A model generated the notes under the pieces. It was given only the letters and a program-made list of their open reading frames with translations. It was not told the origin of the DNA and ran no database searches. From the NCBI GenBank assembly GCA_025769875.1, contig JAGFNK010000981.1, forward strand, positions 1 to 17,032: 17,032 bases of DNA, in the 5' to 3' direction. Both the position numbers and the translations under genes were made by a program. Below are positions 8,751 to 16,124 of this stretch, in pieces (positions within the stretch are counted from its first letter, which is position 1; every line of letters starts with the position of its first letter). Source of the DNA: Russula earlei (lineage: Eukaryota > Basidiomycota > Agaricomycetes > Russulales > Russulaceae).

Positions 8751-8804
8751 AATGTCCGTCTTTCAACGTCCTGCCGCGCATTTCCACTGCAATGATGCCC
8801 ACCT

Positions 8805-9290
8805 GCCACATTTTGGAACGCCCTCGTCATCGCCACTCCCCTCGCACCTCCGCCATCCTGCAAGCAACAGACATCGCGCCCTTGCGATCGCTTTTGCGCG
8901 CGCGCTCTCCCGACAAACTGATGCACCCCAAAACGATGTCTGATCGGCCCTGCCCAACGCCACTCCCTCGCCGCCTTCATCATCCTGCCAACACACGCCA
9001 CGCGATTGCGATCACCTTCGCACGCGCGTTCCCCTGACAAATCGACACACACGAAGGCCGAACGGTCCCGCCCAATGCCACTCCCCCACCTCCATCATCT
9101 CACCGTCGCGCGCGCGCCCTCCCGACAAATCGACACACCACACGAAGGCCGAATGGTCCTGCCCAACGCCACTCCCTCGCCGCCTCCATCACGCCAGCAC
9201 ACGCCGCGCGATCGGGTTCTTCCGATAAACCGGCGCACCCAAAGTGAAGGCCAAACGGTCCCGCGCAACGCCACTGCCCTCGATGTCATT
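8805..9290 (+). repeat. Degenerate GC-rich tandem repeat (~90-125 bp units)
   Basis: Units begin near CYGAYAAAY (8911, ~9034, ~9123, ~9222). Each carries in the same order a CAC-rich segment, GAAGGCCGAAYGGTCC, CCAACGCCACTCC, CGCCTCCATCAT and a CGCG-rich end. Spacings are about 124, 89 and 99 bp, so units vary by indels; a partial unit precedes 8911 and a weak one lies near 9500-9590. It is CpG-rich and not decayed. The long plus-strand open frame across it is most simply explained by the repeat composition. Confidence 0.7.
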
Positions 9291-9311
9291 GAGCGGCGTT
9301 CTGGCTTTCAG

Positions 9312-9371
9312 GTACTTTCTTTCCTTTCCCTTTCTTTTCTTTCTTCTTTCCTTTCTCTTTCTTTTCTCTTA
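9312..9371 (+). repeat. Pyrimidine (CTTT-type) tract, possibly intronic
   Basis: An almost pure C/T run. It starts at CAG|GTACTT and is followed near 9392 by GGTCTAG, so it could be a plus-strand intron, but no convincing exon lies on either side. Confidence 0.6.
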
Positions 9372-10182
9372 TGTTCTTGCCGTTGGTCTAGGGTATGCAG
9401 GACTGTCCTGCTGGACCTATTGGAATCGGAATCATCGTGCACGGCGGAGACGACGCTCCACGTGCCGCAGCTGCTCCCCCAGCGCCTGCACGCTCACCAC
9501 GCGCGCGATTTTACATGCTTGACCCCGCCTCCATCATCCCGACATGTCACGCCACTACGATCGCCTTCGCGCATGCTCACCCACCTCTCACTCTTCTTTT
9601 TTTATTTTCTCTTCTTTTAGCCACTCGACTCTGGTCTATAAACATGAACATACGAGTAGGCTAGTCAATAATAATAGAACCTGAGTTCTATCATTCTGAA
9701 TGTCCCTGCATGTGTGTGTTCCCTCCTTTGGGCGAGGGTGTGAAGGAGTATCAAGATGGGTCGAAGGGGCCGGGGCGGAAGAATTGGCTGAGTGATGAGA
9801 AGAGGGGCGATAATTTCGCCCTGAATGGGGAGACATTATCGACTACCTGTATTTCCGGCCGATATAGTATACTATTACTTGGCTGGGCAATAGACGGAGA
9901 CGCAACAGTCAATACAGATTGAAAACATTTGCTAACTAAATATCTGCATGGAAATAAAGAGTCTGCCTTCTAATTCCAAGCAATGCTATGCCTCAGCCTT
10001 GAAACCCCAGTAATATGACGGCTTGGCTGAAGTATGCACTTAGCCGCCGTACTTTTGACGACCGCGAGTGATCGAGTGATCGAGCGGGACTTACTGACAG
10101 TTATTGACAGTTATTGACAGCTATTACATGATTATCTGCCTTATTTCGCTTATTGATAAATTATTCTGTCGCTAGCTCCTCG
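9372..10182. other. Intergenic DNA with small hairpins and short tandem repeats
   Basis: No gene is recognised. Present are a TATA-like TCTATAAAC near 9630, the hairpin ATAGAAC-CTGA-GTTCTAT (9674-9691), an 8-bp tandem CGAGTGAT x2 (10065-10080), a 10-bp tandem (10091-10120) and the hairpin GCTAGC-TCCTC-GCTAGC (10171-10187). The last 100 bp are AT-rich. Confidence 0.5.
10091..10120 (+). repeat. Three tandem copies of a 10-bp unit (TTATTGACAG)
   Basis: Units TTACTGACAG, TTATTGACAG and TTATTGACAG are contiguous and followed by a decayed fourth (CTATTACATG). Confidence 0.9.
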
Positions 10183-10500
10183 CTAGCAAATGGGGTTTTT
10201 CCTGATGTTGTTGATCACCTTCCTTCCTGAAGGGCAATAGATGTGGTGTTCGACGAATGTGTAGCCTTTATCGCCTTTCGCAATCCAAAATACGTATGGA
10301 TTCGTGGGTGCGTCGTCAATAGCGGGTGGTGGGACAGAGACGTCACTGCTCGTGTCACTTTGATTGTCGTCGCCGGTTGCGACTTCTGCGAGCGCTTGCT
10401 CCAGCTTCTCTGGATTCGAGTAGAAAGAAGTCAAATCTAGTGTCACCGTCACTTGGAGTAGCGACGATAACGAGAGATCTGAATAGTGTTCAATGTACAA
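10183..10500 (-). CDS. Small hypothetical protein or terminal exon, unrecognised
   Basis: The frame ends at TAG 10183 and is open up to about 10500; the only start codon at its upstream end is a TTG, so a normal ATG must come from an upstream exon I could not find. The protein has an acidic, Ser/Thr-rich middle (GDDNQSDTSSDVSVPPP) and a more ordered C-terminus (PYVFWIAKGDKGYTFVEHH, then YCPSGRKVINNIRKNP). No family is recognised. Its last codons lie in the 17-bp sequence shared with the gypsy leader, so it may be linked to a transposon remnant. Codon use and the absence of stops fit coding DNA. Confidence 0.4.
   Translation of the reverse strand: MYIEHYSDLSLSSLLQVTVTLDLTSFYSNPEKLEQALAEVATGDDNQSDTSSDVSVPPPAIDDAPTNPYVFWIAKGDKGYTFVEHHIYCPSGRKVINNIRKNPIC
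10191..10207 (+). repeat. Second copy of the 17-bp TGGGGTTTTTCCTGATG sequence
   Basis: Identical to minus-strand 5899-5915 at the gypsy gag start and preceded here by the GCTAGC hairpin. It may mark a decayed LTR/leader end of a related element, but no LTR could be delimited. Confidence 0.5.
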
Positions 10501-10502
10501 GT

Positions 10503-10519
10503 AAGCGTTCCGAACGCTT
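10503..10519. repeat. Inverted repeat AAGCGTTC-C-GAACGCTT
   Basis: Two perfect 8-bp arms around one base, just upstream (minus-strand sense) of the 10183-10500 frame. It could be a dimer-binding site; function unknown. Confidence 0.6.
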
Positions 10520-10854
10520 GTGAGCGGAAATGAGACTACAATTGAGAGGCTACGAGACTAAGAGACAGGAGATTTGACTTGGAGTCTACATGAAAAGGAG
10601 CCACACGTTATATACACGACTACGGAGACATTTCGGTGCCACGTCGACACTCCAGCTCTATGCTTTTCGCTGGCATTCCTTGCTTCTTTGTGAGCTGTTG
10701 ACATTACATTCGTCCAGCACGACGAGCTCCGGTGACAATGAGCTTGGGTAAATAGTGACGGTCTGCGGTTGCACTTTACAATAGTTGAAACATTTTGGAA
10801 CCGTTGGGTTGTGGTAAACATGATGACTCGGACAGATGGTGAGTGTTGTATTAA
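10520..10854. other. Intergenic spacer, no gene recognised
   Basis: Lies downstream of the membrane-protein stop at 10855. A minus-strand open frame at 10558-10821 has no domain or biased composition and is not called. Confidence 0.5.
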
Positions 10855-12229
10855 TTATAGATGTGGGATTAATGAAGCCCAGTGTACAACATGGTAAGCA
10901 GCAGGAGGAAGCGATCGAAGAGACAGGACGGGGAGTATGAGTAATGCTAATCTACCCAATAAATAAAGGAATGATAGGCAAAGCAGTATAAAAACAATAG
11001 TTGTATTCGATGGATCGGAAATACCAATCACAAACATGAACAGCACCACAACTGGGACAGTAATTATCACGACTGAAGCGTGATACCAGAGCCTTTGCTC
11101 TGTGGTTGAGGGAAATGTGACTGACCATGCAATGCAGTGAATACCACCGAAAGCCGACGCAATGGCAGCTACCATGACCCTTGCGAGAGGCCCTCTGCCA
11201 TTGATCCAGATGGGAGGATAAAACGTGCTGACCCTCTTCTCAAGATTCCCATCGAAGTCGCCAAGGAAGATTTGAAGAGGTTTGAGGACTGGCCAAGCGG
11301 CGACGCGCGATAGCCACGAGGCATTTACACCTGCAACCGGTCCACGAATAACCACAGCTCGAATCTCGGAGAGTGCACCTAAAAGATAGGCCCAAAATCC
11401 AAACGAGCTTATCGTCGAAACATCCCCATCATCCACAGGCTCTTCAGTAATCCGTTTCTTGTAGACTCGCACCCCACGCTCAACGTTCAGAGGCTTGTCC
11501 CACCACAGGAGATACATCACAAAATTCAGAGTGGCGAAAGCAACCGTGACCAACTCCAATTCGGTAACCGGTAGGCCTCGGGCTCCTCGCACGATGCATT
11601 GCGTCACAAACCATCCGGTTTGCAGAATGACCAGCGACTTTGAGATGACATCTCCCTTGCTCTTGTCCTCGATCTCCTCTTTCGCGATCCTTGGAAAATC
11701 GCCGTTTCCCGTGAGAGAATAGGATACTAGCTGTTCCGGCAAGAGCACTCGGATGGGCCGGTTTCCTTCATACTCCATGAATCCTCCCATGATCGCAAAG
11801 AAGCCATGAGTGATTGTCCATCCCTCTCCTGTATCTAATTGTCAATATTGAATGTCGCACCCAGGTTTTGGACTCACCTTTGTGAATCTTCGCCAGTTCA
11901 GCGGCTGCGAGTCGTTGTTTCAAAGCCCATGCAATCATCGCTTCTGGCACGAAAAGTGTAAGCAGCATGAGTCCTATGCGTCGCACTACGACCTTCGTTC
12001 GCCTCTCGTCAGGACTTGGGATGTTGGGATGCACGGAGGCCCATGAACTTAGGAGGATGGTGACGGTACAACTCCATATGATGTCCCAGAGTGACCTGCA
12101 TCCTTGTGGATCATCACATAAGGGGGCCCTGGCTTGAAATTGATGGAGAGACTCGGCGAGATTCGGTGGTGAGGACTGGCCTACGGGGTATGCGCGGGTC
12201 GCTGCGAGTATGGCAAAAACGATAATCAT
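10855..12229 (-). CDS. Multi-pass membrane protein of a basidiomycete family of unknown function (two exons, 441 aa)
   Basis: Exons 12229-11878 and 11828-10855 join in frame across a 49-nt intron and encode about 441 residues ending at TAA 10855. I start at the ATG at 12229: it gives a hydrophobic signal-like N-terminus (MIIVFAILAATRAYP), while the upstream extension begins only with TTG. Residues 44-70 (CRSLWDIIWSCTVTILL, SVHPNIP) and the post-splice WTITHGFFAIMGGF are hallmarks of a large uncharacterised membrane-protein family in mushroom genomes (recognised from memory). Further hydrophobic segments are near 88-102, in SLVILQTGWFVTQCIV, ELVTVAFATLNFVMYLLWW, and three at the C-terminus (MVAAIASAFGG, VVIITVPVVVLFMFVIG, IVFILLCLSFLYLLG). 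It has no catalytic motif that I can see. CpG content is normal and no stop breaks it, unlike the transposons on both sides. Confidence 0.85.
11829..11877 (-). other. Spliceosomal intron of the membrane-protein gene (49 nt)
   Basis: Donor AAAG|GTGAGT, TTGAC branch-like site and acceptor ATACAG|GA. Removal restores the frame from HKG to EGWTITHGFFAIMGG; both neighbouring frames are otherwise broken here. Confidence 0.88.
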
Positions 12230-12321
12230 GGTAGCAAGGAGATGAGAAGGGGAGAAGGGGAGAGGAGAAAGTGAGGACGTTGCAGGGGGTAATGGCAGTG
12301 CGTGCCACAAACCTCTCCCCG

Positions 12322-12541
12322 TCTCACATTTTCATAAAAGGCAATTCTTACAAATCTTATGCACATACCTTGTTTGCACTGGCCAGCTTTGCTACAATGG
12401 TGACAATGATGATGACTTGGGCATGGCCATAGTCACCTCACAACTAGGGCTCTGTGCTGTTACCATAACAGACAGCCATACACCCATCATTATATGGGTC
12501 CCATTACCCTACCATTGGTCAGAAAATATACATGGAAGATG
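12322..12541. other. CpG-free flank between membrane-protein gene and copia nest
   Basis: No gene is recognised. CpG disappears abruptly after 12321 although no LTR edge is visible until 12542, so this may be older transposon DNA or spread of methylation-driven decay into the gene's upstream region. A CCAAT-type ACCATTGGTC lies near 12510. Confidence 0.5.
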
Positions 12542-12723
12542 TGTTGGAGCTGTAATGACTGCAACTCAGTCTTGTATGTAAAAGGCTGTATTAGTCAGTT
12601 AAGCTAACCTGTAAAGAGAGTGTGTACTACTAACCTCAGTCTTGTATGTAAAAGACTGAGGGAAAAAATGAATGACCACTTTGGATTATTTATACATATG
12701 GTCCAGGATTGTCTGTTCACACA
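12542..12723 (-). repeat. Probable 3' LTR of a Ty1/copia element (LTR A)
   Basis: On the minus strand it follows the copia RNase H end and a purine-rich AGGTGGTG, begins TGTGTGAACAG and ends CTCCAACA, giving TG...CA ends and about 180 bp. It contains a 20-bp direct repeat (12565-12584 and 12635-12654) and a 9-bp-arm hairpin CTCAGTCTT...AAGACTGAG (12635-12660). No second copy is in the window, so the ends are provisional. Confidence 0.5.
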
Positions 12724-12759
12724 CCACCTGGTGGCTGCACACCCAATATGCCCCCTCAG

Positions 12760-13280
12760 CCCTGGCAGCATGTGCTCCCCATCTCTTTTGTAAATTGCTC
12801 ATGCTTCTCTCAGCTGAGCCCTTTTGTCAACACATCAGTGATTTGGTCTTCGGTTGGGGTGAACATGAGATTGATTGCTTGCACATTGACCTTCTGGTAC
12901 AGGATGTGGTGTCACACTTTGATGTGTTTGGTCCTGTCATGGAATTCAGGATTCCTGGCAATGGCAATGGCAGATTGGTTTTTGACATGAAGTGTGGTGG
13001 GGAGGTGAGGCTCTTGGCCCAGTTTGGTGAGTAATTACCTCAACCACACAGCCTCCTTTGCTGCATGTGCAGCACTGATATACTCAGTCTCTGTACTCAA
13101 GAGAGCCACTGATGTTTGCTTCTTCAAGCTCCAGCTTATGGCCCCACTTGCCAGCATGAAGACAAAGCCAGAGGTCAACTTCCTGTTATTTACATCACTG
13201 GCCCAGTCTGTGTCAGAACTCACTGTTGAACAATCCAGTTCAAGAGTGAGAAGAGAGCTTGGAGACAAGTCAAACAATGT
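12760..13280 (-). pseudogene. Ty1/copia pol C-terminal end (RNase H), decayed
   Basis: The frame reads SSDTDWASDVNNRKLTSGF, then ISWSLKKQTSVALLSTETEY and HAAKEAVWLR, the RNase H end of copia-type Pol (DxDWAsD..RrSTSG; SWxSKKQ..ValSStEaEY). A TAA at 13035 interrupts it; the same frame continues LTKLGQEPHL, HVKNQSAIAIARNPEFHDRT and TPTEDQITDVLTKGLS, with TGA at 12912 and 12810. These are the usual C-terminal motifs (N-pefH.RtKHI; DvlTK.L). The upstream RT, integrase and gag are missing: the frame fades at about 13285, just before LTR B at 13306, which suggests the element was split by that insertion. Dead copy. Confidence 0.88.
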
Positions 13281-13305
13281 CTAAGATGGTGTAGACTAGG
13301 AGGAG

Positions 13306-14034
13306 TGTTAGGAGAAGTAGCAAGTACCAAAGGGGTACTGGAACAGTGGCAGTGAGACAGAGATGAGTGGTAGAGGAAGCCAGGATCCAAGATAGGGTGG
13401 TCACAAAGGAGTACCCTTGGTAGTAGAGTGCTGCAAATCAAATGGACAGTCTGAGGACTGTCCACTACTTTATTGAGCACTTATATACTACAAGGGAACT
13501 ACTAAATGGAGAACAAGTCATAACCTTGTTATCAAGCACAATGGAAGATGAGTAAGACATCAGGGAATGCCCAGTGAGCATGCTCAGTGATGCTCAGTAA
13601 GCTTCTGAGTAAGGAGGCCCTAGATGATGAGTAAGGGCCTATAGTGTCTATGTGTTCACTTGTCTAGTGCACATGCAAAGCATCTGCTTCATTTGCTGCA
13701 AGTTAGTTTAGGGCTGGTCTTTCTGAGACTTTAGGAGTATTTGACAATGAGGAGGTATTCTTTTATAAGACCCCTTATAAGGTTCTATTAGGGTCCTTAG
13801 AGATGACCCCAATATCAGTATTAAGGTCCCTAGTGTCATCTCATAGTTTGTTCTAAGGTTATTAGAGTTAGTCTCATAATGTGTTCTAGGGCCTATAGTA
13901 TCTTCATCAGCATTCAATATAAGGACCTTAGGGTTGTCCTGAAAGGTCTTTAGAGGGCCTCTAATACTGTCCTTTACTGCTAGATAGGTTGCCACCAAGT
14001 AGGGTTTGTTGTATGTCAATTGTGCATAGAATCA
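13306..14034 (+). repeat. Putative LTR of a second copia-like element (LTR B) with PBS-like TGGTATCA
   Basis: Begins TGTTAGGAG at 13306 and may end in CA at 14033-14034, followed by TGGTATCACAAT (14036-14047), which resembles the initiator-Met tRNA primer site of many copia elements (TGGTATCA). It has a TATATA at 13482, an AATAAA-type sequence on the minus strand near 13475 and a strong hairpin GGACAGTC-TGAG-GACTGTCC (13444-13463). The interior 13560-14000 contains many loosely repeated AAGG/CCTTA words. No internal coding region follows because the next LTR starts at 14048. LTR status is inferred. Confidence 0.4.
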
Positions 14035-14047
14035 ATGGTATCACAAT

Positions 14048-14678
14048 TGTTACAGCATTTTCCCTTTATGTTTCTTACCTTTTTGCTATGGACTGCTTGC
14101 TCTCAGACGTCCCCTTACTTAGTGGTCTCATGATCTCTTATGTCTTGTGATCCTTTCTGTGTTATCATGTGATCCATACACATCCAGGTGACACTGGATT
14201 GCTGTTACTTTCCCTTTGTTTGGTTCTCTTTCCATTTATATTCACTTCTTAGCTTCAACTGTGCAATGCTGCACAATTACTGTGCAGCACAGTTATTTGG
14301 TTATGACTCATTCGTGGCCTTATTTCTATGACTCCTACTTATGATGACTCCTACTATACTAGTAGCACAGTCAAAGCACAGCTATTGCTGCGCTTCTCCT
14401 GTATATATAAGCTCAGTACTTTGTGACCAAAGCCCTAAGCTTGGTCTCTTGTAGAATCCAACCTACTCTTGTCCAACATATTCGCCTGCAACCCACTTCA
14501 CTCCTAATCCTCAAACCACATCCACATCTCCATCTCACCAACTCTTCACACACACTGTCTACCATCTACTCTGCCTATCCCTTCCTTTCTTAAGAGTCTC
14601 TCTTCACTCTACTGAGAAGAGCTCTTCTCCTTCAAACCTCTACCTATTCACTTTCTCTTTGCATTGCGTAGGGTAACA
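14048..14678 (+). repeat. Ty1/copia LTR (LTR C, left, plus orientation)
   Basis: 631 bp from TGTTAC to GTAACA, a perfect 6-bp terminal inverted repeat. A TATATATAA box lies at 14402 and an untranslated leader follows. A diverged plus-strand relative begins identically (TGTTACA) at 16125, and an almost identical copy lies inverted at 15533-16124. ACAAT directly precedes it and could be a target-site duplicate, but no partner is visible. The 3' boundary is less certain because the 16125 copy differs around it. Confidence 0.7.
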
Positions 14679-14918
14679 GAGCTCCTAAGCACATATAGCT
14701 AGTGGAACCAGCCCTAGTCTATCCCATTACCACTTACCCTAGCTTCTCAATGGACCAAGTCATTCTAGGAAGGGTCTATTGGCCATAACCTGTTTAGCAT
14801 AAAACACTTTGACTGCTGCAGGGATCCTTATTCTTTACAATGGGAACCAGCCTGTTCTTTGAACACATCTCTAATATCAAACTTGTCTTCAGGCTTGAGA
14901 ACTGACATGGCTAGTTAC
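14087..14918 (+). repeat. Left arm of an 832-bp inverted repeat
   Basis: Pairs base by base with 15293-16124 (paired coordinates always add to 30211, so there are no indels). By eye I count seven mismatches, six of them in the outer ~35 bp (14101-14122) and one near 14294. It covers most of LTR C, the leader and the first codons of gag. Confidence 0.95.
14402..14409 (+). promoter_or_regulatory. TATA box of left LTR, reading inward
   Basis: TATATATA in the U3-like part of LTR C, upstream of a pyrimidine-rich transcript start region. The inverted copy has the same box at 15802-15809 pointing the other way, so the two promoters converge on the spacer. Confidence 0.6.
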
Positions 14919-14925
14919 TGTGACA
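14679..14925 (+). other. Copia leader and first codons of gag, plus copy
   Basis: After the LTR comes a conserved leader (AGCTAGTGGAACCAGCCCTA, then CATAACCTGTTTAGC) also found at 16790-16980. It ends in ATG GCT AGT TAC (14907), the same start as in the inverted gag. The frame stops after about 11 codons at TAA, because homology to gag ends at 14925 where the inverted gag fragment begins. Confidence 0.7.
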
Positions 14926-15304
14926 ATAGATCTGAGAATAAATGAGTGACTTGTTGGTTGCCCTGCCCTTCAAACCAAACTGAAAGCTTTTTCCAGCATT
15001 CTCTGGAATGCTTTACTCCAAATATAGTTTTGAGGGTGTGCCCTCATATGGACATGAAGATTTGGGTGTGCACTTTGTGATCCCTTGTTGTCCAGTTGGT
15101 GGTGCTGTCAGGATTGGTGTTTGCATCTGGCTTCATTTCAGTTCCATTTACAATGTCTAGCAGGTCTGTTGCTTCAAATATGGCTTCCATCACTCCCTTC
15201 CAATCAGCATATTCATCTGTGCCATCTTGAAGGGTTGGGACATTGTGATGTTGGAGTTTGGTCTGGTCCTTTTTTTCTGTGGCTCTGTCATGGTAACTAG
15301 CCAT
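14926..15304 (-). pseudogene. gag: Ty1/copia gag N-terminal fragment, one in-frame TGA
   Basis: From ATG 15304 (MASYHD) the frame reads DGTDEYADWKGVMEAIFEAT, DLLDIVNGTEMKPD and WTTRDHKVHTQI, the start of a copia-type Gag (L-DG-NY..W...m...L...dLwdvv.G; W...d..a...I). TGA at 15044-15046 interrupts it; the same frame continues HTLKTIFGVKHSRECWKKL and WFEGQGNQQVTHLFSDLL, the normal next motif (a..aWd.L...f). It ends at the junction near 14926, so the C-terminal gag and all of pol are missing. Its 5' leader and LTR lie upstream at 15305-16124. In the CpG-rich relative at 16125-17032 the start codon position reads ACG, so this ATG may itself be a decay product. Confidence 0.82.
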
Positions 15305-15532
15305 GTCAGTTCTCAAGCCTGAAGACAAGTTTGATATTAGAGATGTGTTCAAAGAACAGGCTGGTTCCCATTGTAAAGAATAAGGATCCCTGCAGCAGTC
15401 AAAGTGTTTTATGCTAAACAGGTTATGGCCAATAGACCCTTCCTAGAATGACTTGGTCCATTGAGAAGCTAGGGTAAGTGGTAATGGGATAGACTAGGGC
15501 TGGTTCCACTAGCTATATGTGCTTAGGAGCTC

Positions 15533-16124
15533 TGTTACCCTACGCAATGCAAAGAGAAAGTGAATAGGTAGAGGTTTGAAGGAGAAGAGCTCTTCTCAGT
15601 AGAGTGAAGAGAGACTCTTAAGAAAGGAAGGGATAGGCAGAGTAGATGGTAGACAGTGTGTGTGAAGAGTTGGTGAGATGGAGATGTGGATGTGGTTTGA
15701 GGATTAGGAGTGAAGTGGGTTGCAGGCGAATATGTTGGACAAGAGTAGGTTGGATTCTACAAGAGACCAAGCTTAGGGCTTTGGTCACAAAGTACTGAGC
15801 TTATATATACAGGAGAAGCGCAGCAATAGCTGTGCTTTGACTGTGCTACTAGTATAGTAGGAGTCATCATAAGTAGGAGTCATAGAAATAAGGCCACGAA
15901 TGAGTCATAACCAAATGACTGTGCTGCACAGTAATTGTGCAGCATTGCACAGTTGAAGCTAAGAAGTGAATATAAATGGAAAGAGAACCAAACAAAGGGA
16001 AAGTAACAGCAATCCAGTGTCACCTGGATGTGTATGGATCACATGATAACACAGAAAGGATCACAAGACATAAGAGATCATGAGACCAGTAAGTAAGGGG
16101 ATGTACAAGAACAAGCAGTCCATA
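15533..16124 (-). repeat. Ty1/copia LTR (right, minus orientation), outer ~39 bp missing
   Basis: Runs from GTAACA (minus-strand end, plus 15533) outward; TATA box at 15802-15809. The first 39 bp of the LTR, including TGTTAC, are not present because LTR D begins there. Confidence 0.75.
15802..15809 (-). promoter_or_regulatory. TATA box of right LTR, reading inward
   Basis: Mirror image of 14402-14409. Minus-strand transcription from here would pass gag, then the left arm. Confidence 0.6.

Larger units (their letters stand above)
15293..16124 (-). repeat. Right arm of the 832-bp inverted repeat
   Basis: Reverse complement of 14087-14918 at about 99% identity. Arms are separated by 374 bp. 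The arm stops exactly where the next copia copy begins at 16125. Confidence 0.95.

Noticed and set aside
9006..9620. 204-codon plus-strand open frame
   Set aside because: It runs through the degenerate tandem repeat and the pyrimidine tract; the product is low-complexity Pro/Ser/Arg followed by Phe/Leu/Ser and parallel frames are open too.
10558..10821. 87-codon minus-strand open frame
   Set aside because: No motif, biased composition or splice context; likely chance.
12672..13284. Plus-strand open frames opposite the copia RNase H
   Set aside because: Antisense shadows; the minus strand carries the RNase H motifs.
13708..14019. 103-codon minus-strand frame in LTR B
   Set aside because: No domain and a repetitive word structure; lies inside non-coding LTR-like DNA.
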